64,000 bases of DNA from positions 434,001 to 498,000 of the forward strand of contig NZ_RKLO01000003.1 of assembly GCF_004011825.1 (NCBI RefSeq), read 5' to 3'. Below are positions 62,571-64,000 of the stretch, one piece after another. Source of the DNA: Rhodococcus xishaensis (GTDB taxonomy: Bacteria; Actinomycetota; Actinomycetes; Mycobacteriales; Mycobacteriaceae). The notes below the pieces were generated by a model. It saw nothing but the letters and a program-made list of their open reading frames with translations. It had not been told where the DNA came from and ran no database searches. Numbering within the stretch: position 1 is the first letter of the stretch; each line of letters begins with the position of its first letter. A program made the translations under genes and the position numbers.

Positions 62571-62921
62571 TCAGGCGTCCGGTTCTGGTTCGAACTCTGC
62601 TTCTGGTTCTGGTTCGGGTTCGGCAGTGACGACCTCGTACGGCTGCCCGTGCTCGAATCCTCCCGCCGCCCAGAGCGCTCCTGCGGGATCTGCGATGCCG
62701 ACCATGGACCCGGCCAGTCGATTCATCACCACTGCGGCTCCGGATGGGCGGGCGGGGACGATGATCGTCTCGGGGGCACCGAAACCGTTGGTGGTGAACA
62801 CGGTTACGTAGTCGTGTGACCGGTTCTGTGTCCGGTCCCTCAGTGGCGCCGACAGCTTGTAGCACTGTGCCGGGCCCGCGAAGCCGGGCACTTCTACAAC
62901 CACGAGCGTGGCAGTGGGCAT
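62571..62921 (-). CDS. Prophage hypothetical protein with acidic repeat tail
   Basis: 116 residues: a compact beta-rich region (ATLVVVEVPGFAGPAQCYKL, VTVFTTNGFGAPETIIVPA) and a C-terminal tail of Glu-Pro repeats (AEPEPEPEAEFEPEPDA). It lies between the glycine-rich tail protein and the endolysin. No family recognised. The gap to the endolysin (62479-62570) includes a 14-codon frame I do not trust. Confidence 0.6.
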   Translation of the reverse strand: MPTATLVVVEVPGFAGPAQCYKLSAPLRDRTQNRSHDYVTVFTTNGFGAPETIIVPARPSGAAVVMNRLAGSMVGIADPAGALWAAGGFEHGQPYEVVTAEPEPEPEAEFEPEPDA

Positions 62922-62936
62922 AGTCGGAACTTCCTC

Positions 62937-63701
62937 TCAGTCGTGTAGGTATTCGATGATCGTGACTGCGCCACTGGCGCCTGCTGCGCCCGCGCCGTAC
63001 ACCGAACCGGTGCCCGCTCCGCCACCGCCGCCTCCACCGCCGCCGGCGGGGAATCCTCCTGCTTGCGGAGATTGTCGTGTCTTACCGCCGCCGCCTCCGG
63101 CTCCGGACTGGGATACTTCCCACCACACTGGGTGGCCGCTGCTCGCAAACCCCGACCGGCCTCCCGCGCCGGAGACGTTCGTGCCGCCCCCGCCGCCTCC
63201 GCCGCCACCGGCCATGACGTCGACGACGCCTGAGGAAGTGGCCACACCGGGATTCCCGACACCCTCCGAGGTGGCATCGCCGCCTGCTCCGCCGCGCATC
63301 ACGGAGAACCCGCCGAGGCCGCCGCGGCCTGGCACAGCCACGTCGTCGAAGGCGAGCCCGCCGCCGCGACCACCCGCCGCGGTCACGAAGTCTCCGAAGG
63401 TGGACGGTCCACCGTCCTGGCCTCGGTACCAATACCCATCCTGTTCCGGGGGAGTTGGACTAGGGTCACCGCCGGCACCGACGGTGACCGGTACCGAATC
63501 CGGCAGCTGCGACGCCACCATTCGCGGACCGCGCACAGCCCCGCCGCCACCGCCGCCGGGGCCGCCTCGCTCCCAATCCCCACCACCACCGGAGGCTCCG
63601 CCACCACCGGCGCCGCGCACCACGACATCGATCGCATACAAGCGTGGGGGTTTGTACCAGGTGTCAGATGCGGTGAATACCACCAGGTTCGACCGGCCCA
63701 T
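62937..63701 (-). CDS. Glycine-rich prophage tail protein
   Basis: 254 residues, with long Gly runs arranged between short beta segments (RGAGGGGASGGGGDWERGGP, MAGGGGGGGGGTNVSG), opening MGRSNLVVFTASDTWYKPPR and closing GAVTIIEYLHD. Such proteins fold as polyglycine-II bundles at tail tips or as fibre adhesins in phages. The ATG at 63701 lies three bases after the previous gene's TAA. Base composition is extreme because of the GGN codons. Confidence 0.75.
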   Translation of the reverse strand: MGRSNLVVFTASDTWYKPPRLYAIDVVVRGAGGGGASGGGGDWERGGPGGGGGGAVRGPRMVASQLPDSVPVTVGAGGDPSPTPPEQDGYWYRGQDGGPSTFGDFVTAAGGRGGGLAFDDVAVPGRGGLGGFSVMRGGAGGDATSEGVGNPGVATSSGVVDVMAGGGGGGGGGTNVSGAGGRSGFASSGHPVWWEVSQSGAGGGGGKTRQSPQAGGFPAGGGGGGGGGAGTGSVYGAGAAGASGAVTIIEYLHD

Positions 63702-63704
63702 GGG

Positions 63705-64000
63705 TTAGGCCATCCTCTCGATGACAAACACCAGGCCGTTGGCCCCATTGCCACCGCGCACGTAGGAGCTGTGGGTGCCGCCACCGCCGCCCGCCCCGGC
63801 CGGGAATCCCCCGTGACCGCCGCGCGCCGAGTAGGTGCCGCCCCCTCCTCCGCCGCCACCGGTGGCGATGATTTTGTTCGGTTTCGCGCCGTCCCCGCCA
63901 CCTCCGGCGCCGCCGGCGGAGATACCGCCGATACCGCCGGACTGGGGAACGTTGTTGCCCGGGTCGTCGGTCGCGCCGCCGCCGCCCCCGCCACCCCCGC
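63705..64000 (-). CDS. Second glycine-rich prophage tail protein (5' part outside window)
   Basis: C-terminal 97 codons of a Gly-rich protein ending NGANGLVFVIERMA at TAA 63705-63707. Internal blocks such as SGGIGGISAGGAGGGGDGAK and RGGHGGFPAGAGGGGG repeat the design of the gene downstream, so the two are tandem paralogues. The frame is open to the window edge. Function inferred from the neighbour. Confidence 0.7.
   Translation of the reverse strand, partial: GGGGGGGGATDDPGNNVPQSGGIGGISAGGAGGGGDGAKPNKIIATGGGGGGGGTYSARGGHGGFPAGAGGGGGTHSSYVRGGNGANGLVFVIERMA

Larger units (their letters stand above)
58925..64000 (-). mobile_element. Right-hand part of a prophage (tail tip, lysis, fibre genes)
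   Basis: A run of minus-strand genes with 0-50 base gaps: two glycine-rich tail proteins, a small acidic protein, endolysin, holin, a coiled-coil membrane protein, a 30-residue frame, a coiled-coil tail fibre and a tail-tip-like protein. This order is that of siphovirus late genes of actinobacteria. It ends just short of tRNA-Arg(CCT), the likely attachment site. Structural genes further upstream, integrase and the other end lie beyond 64000. Confidence 0.85.

Overview
The window is high-GC actinobacterial chromosome from the order Mycobacteriales, most likely Rhodococcus or a close relative; the genus is inferred. The evidence is the gene order and protein features shared with the Mycobacterium tuberculosis mprAB, Rv0106, Rv0944-Rv0959, devRS and thyA-dfrA regions, a DyP peroxidase whose key residues match Rhodococcus jostii DypB at a constant offset of 8, and Rhodococcus-style phage lysis genes.

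Layout. 1-1.9 kb: envelope-stress two-component system mprA-mprB; mprB runs off the left edge. 2.0-4.8 kb: zinc-starvation locus with two divergent arms and a Zur-type box in front of each. One arm encodes the CobW-family ribosome-hibernation factor Mrf followed by L31 and L32; the other encodes zinc-free paralogues of L28, L33, S14 and S18. 5-9.3 kb: an AEC transporter, then a VWA protein with its MoxR-like AAA+ ATPase. 9.4-25.9 kb: the conserved housekeeping block (hydrolase, purH, purN, DUF6350 and DUF5336 membrane proteins, IMPACT protein, sucCD, M23 peptidase, pcrA, chorismate mutase, succinate-semialdehyde dehydrogenase, pgi). 25.9-34.2 kb: accessory metabolism (ApbE-like protein, TetR, enoyl-CoA hydratase, HxxxD acyltransferase-like protein, flavin disulfide reductase, two coupled carboxylesterases). 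34.3-40.1 kb: Fpg-type glycosylase, cobF, thyA-dfrA, a cupin and a convergent devS/devR pair. 40.2-46.3 kb: htpG, a small cassette (methionine-rich microprotein, SHOCT membrane protein, two-component system) closed on the right by a decayed copy of the htpG 3' end, then mreB. 46.4-50.5 kb: a membrane protein of unknown function coupled to a natural RodA-PBP fusion. 50.8-57.7 kb: stress cluster (two universal stress proteins, F420-type oxidoreductase, NsrR, flavohaemoglobin, DyP peroxidase, encapsulin). 57.87 kb: tRNA-Arg(CCT). 58.9-64 kb: the tail-tip, lysis and fibre end of a prophage, all on the minus strand and continuing past the right edge.

How the genes work together. Several neighbourhoods address one stress each: zinc depletion remodels ribosomes at 2-5 kb; hypoxia and nitric oxide are handled by DevS/DevR, two DevR-box-like sites at 53.96-54.00 kb, NsrR-Hmp and the encapsulated peroxidase; envelope stress by MprAB. 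The two least conventional parts are the cell-wall neighbourhood at 45-50.5 kb, where an MreB sits beside a single-polypeptide SEDS glycosyltransferase-transpeptidase in a lineage that normally grows from the poles without MreB, and the 42.2-45.2 kb cassette, whose 37-residue product is about 40 percent methionine and which looks like an acquired metal-response unit placed at the 3' end of htpG.
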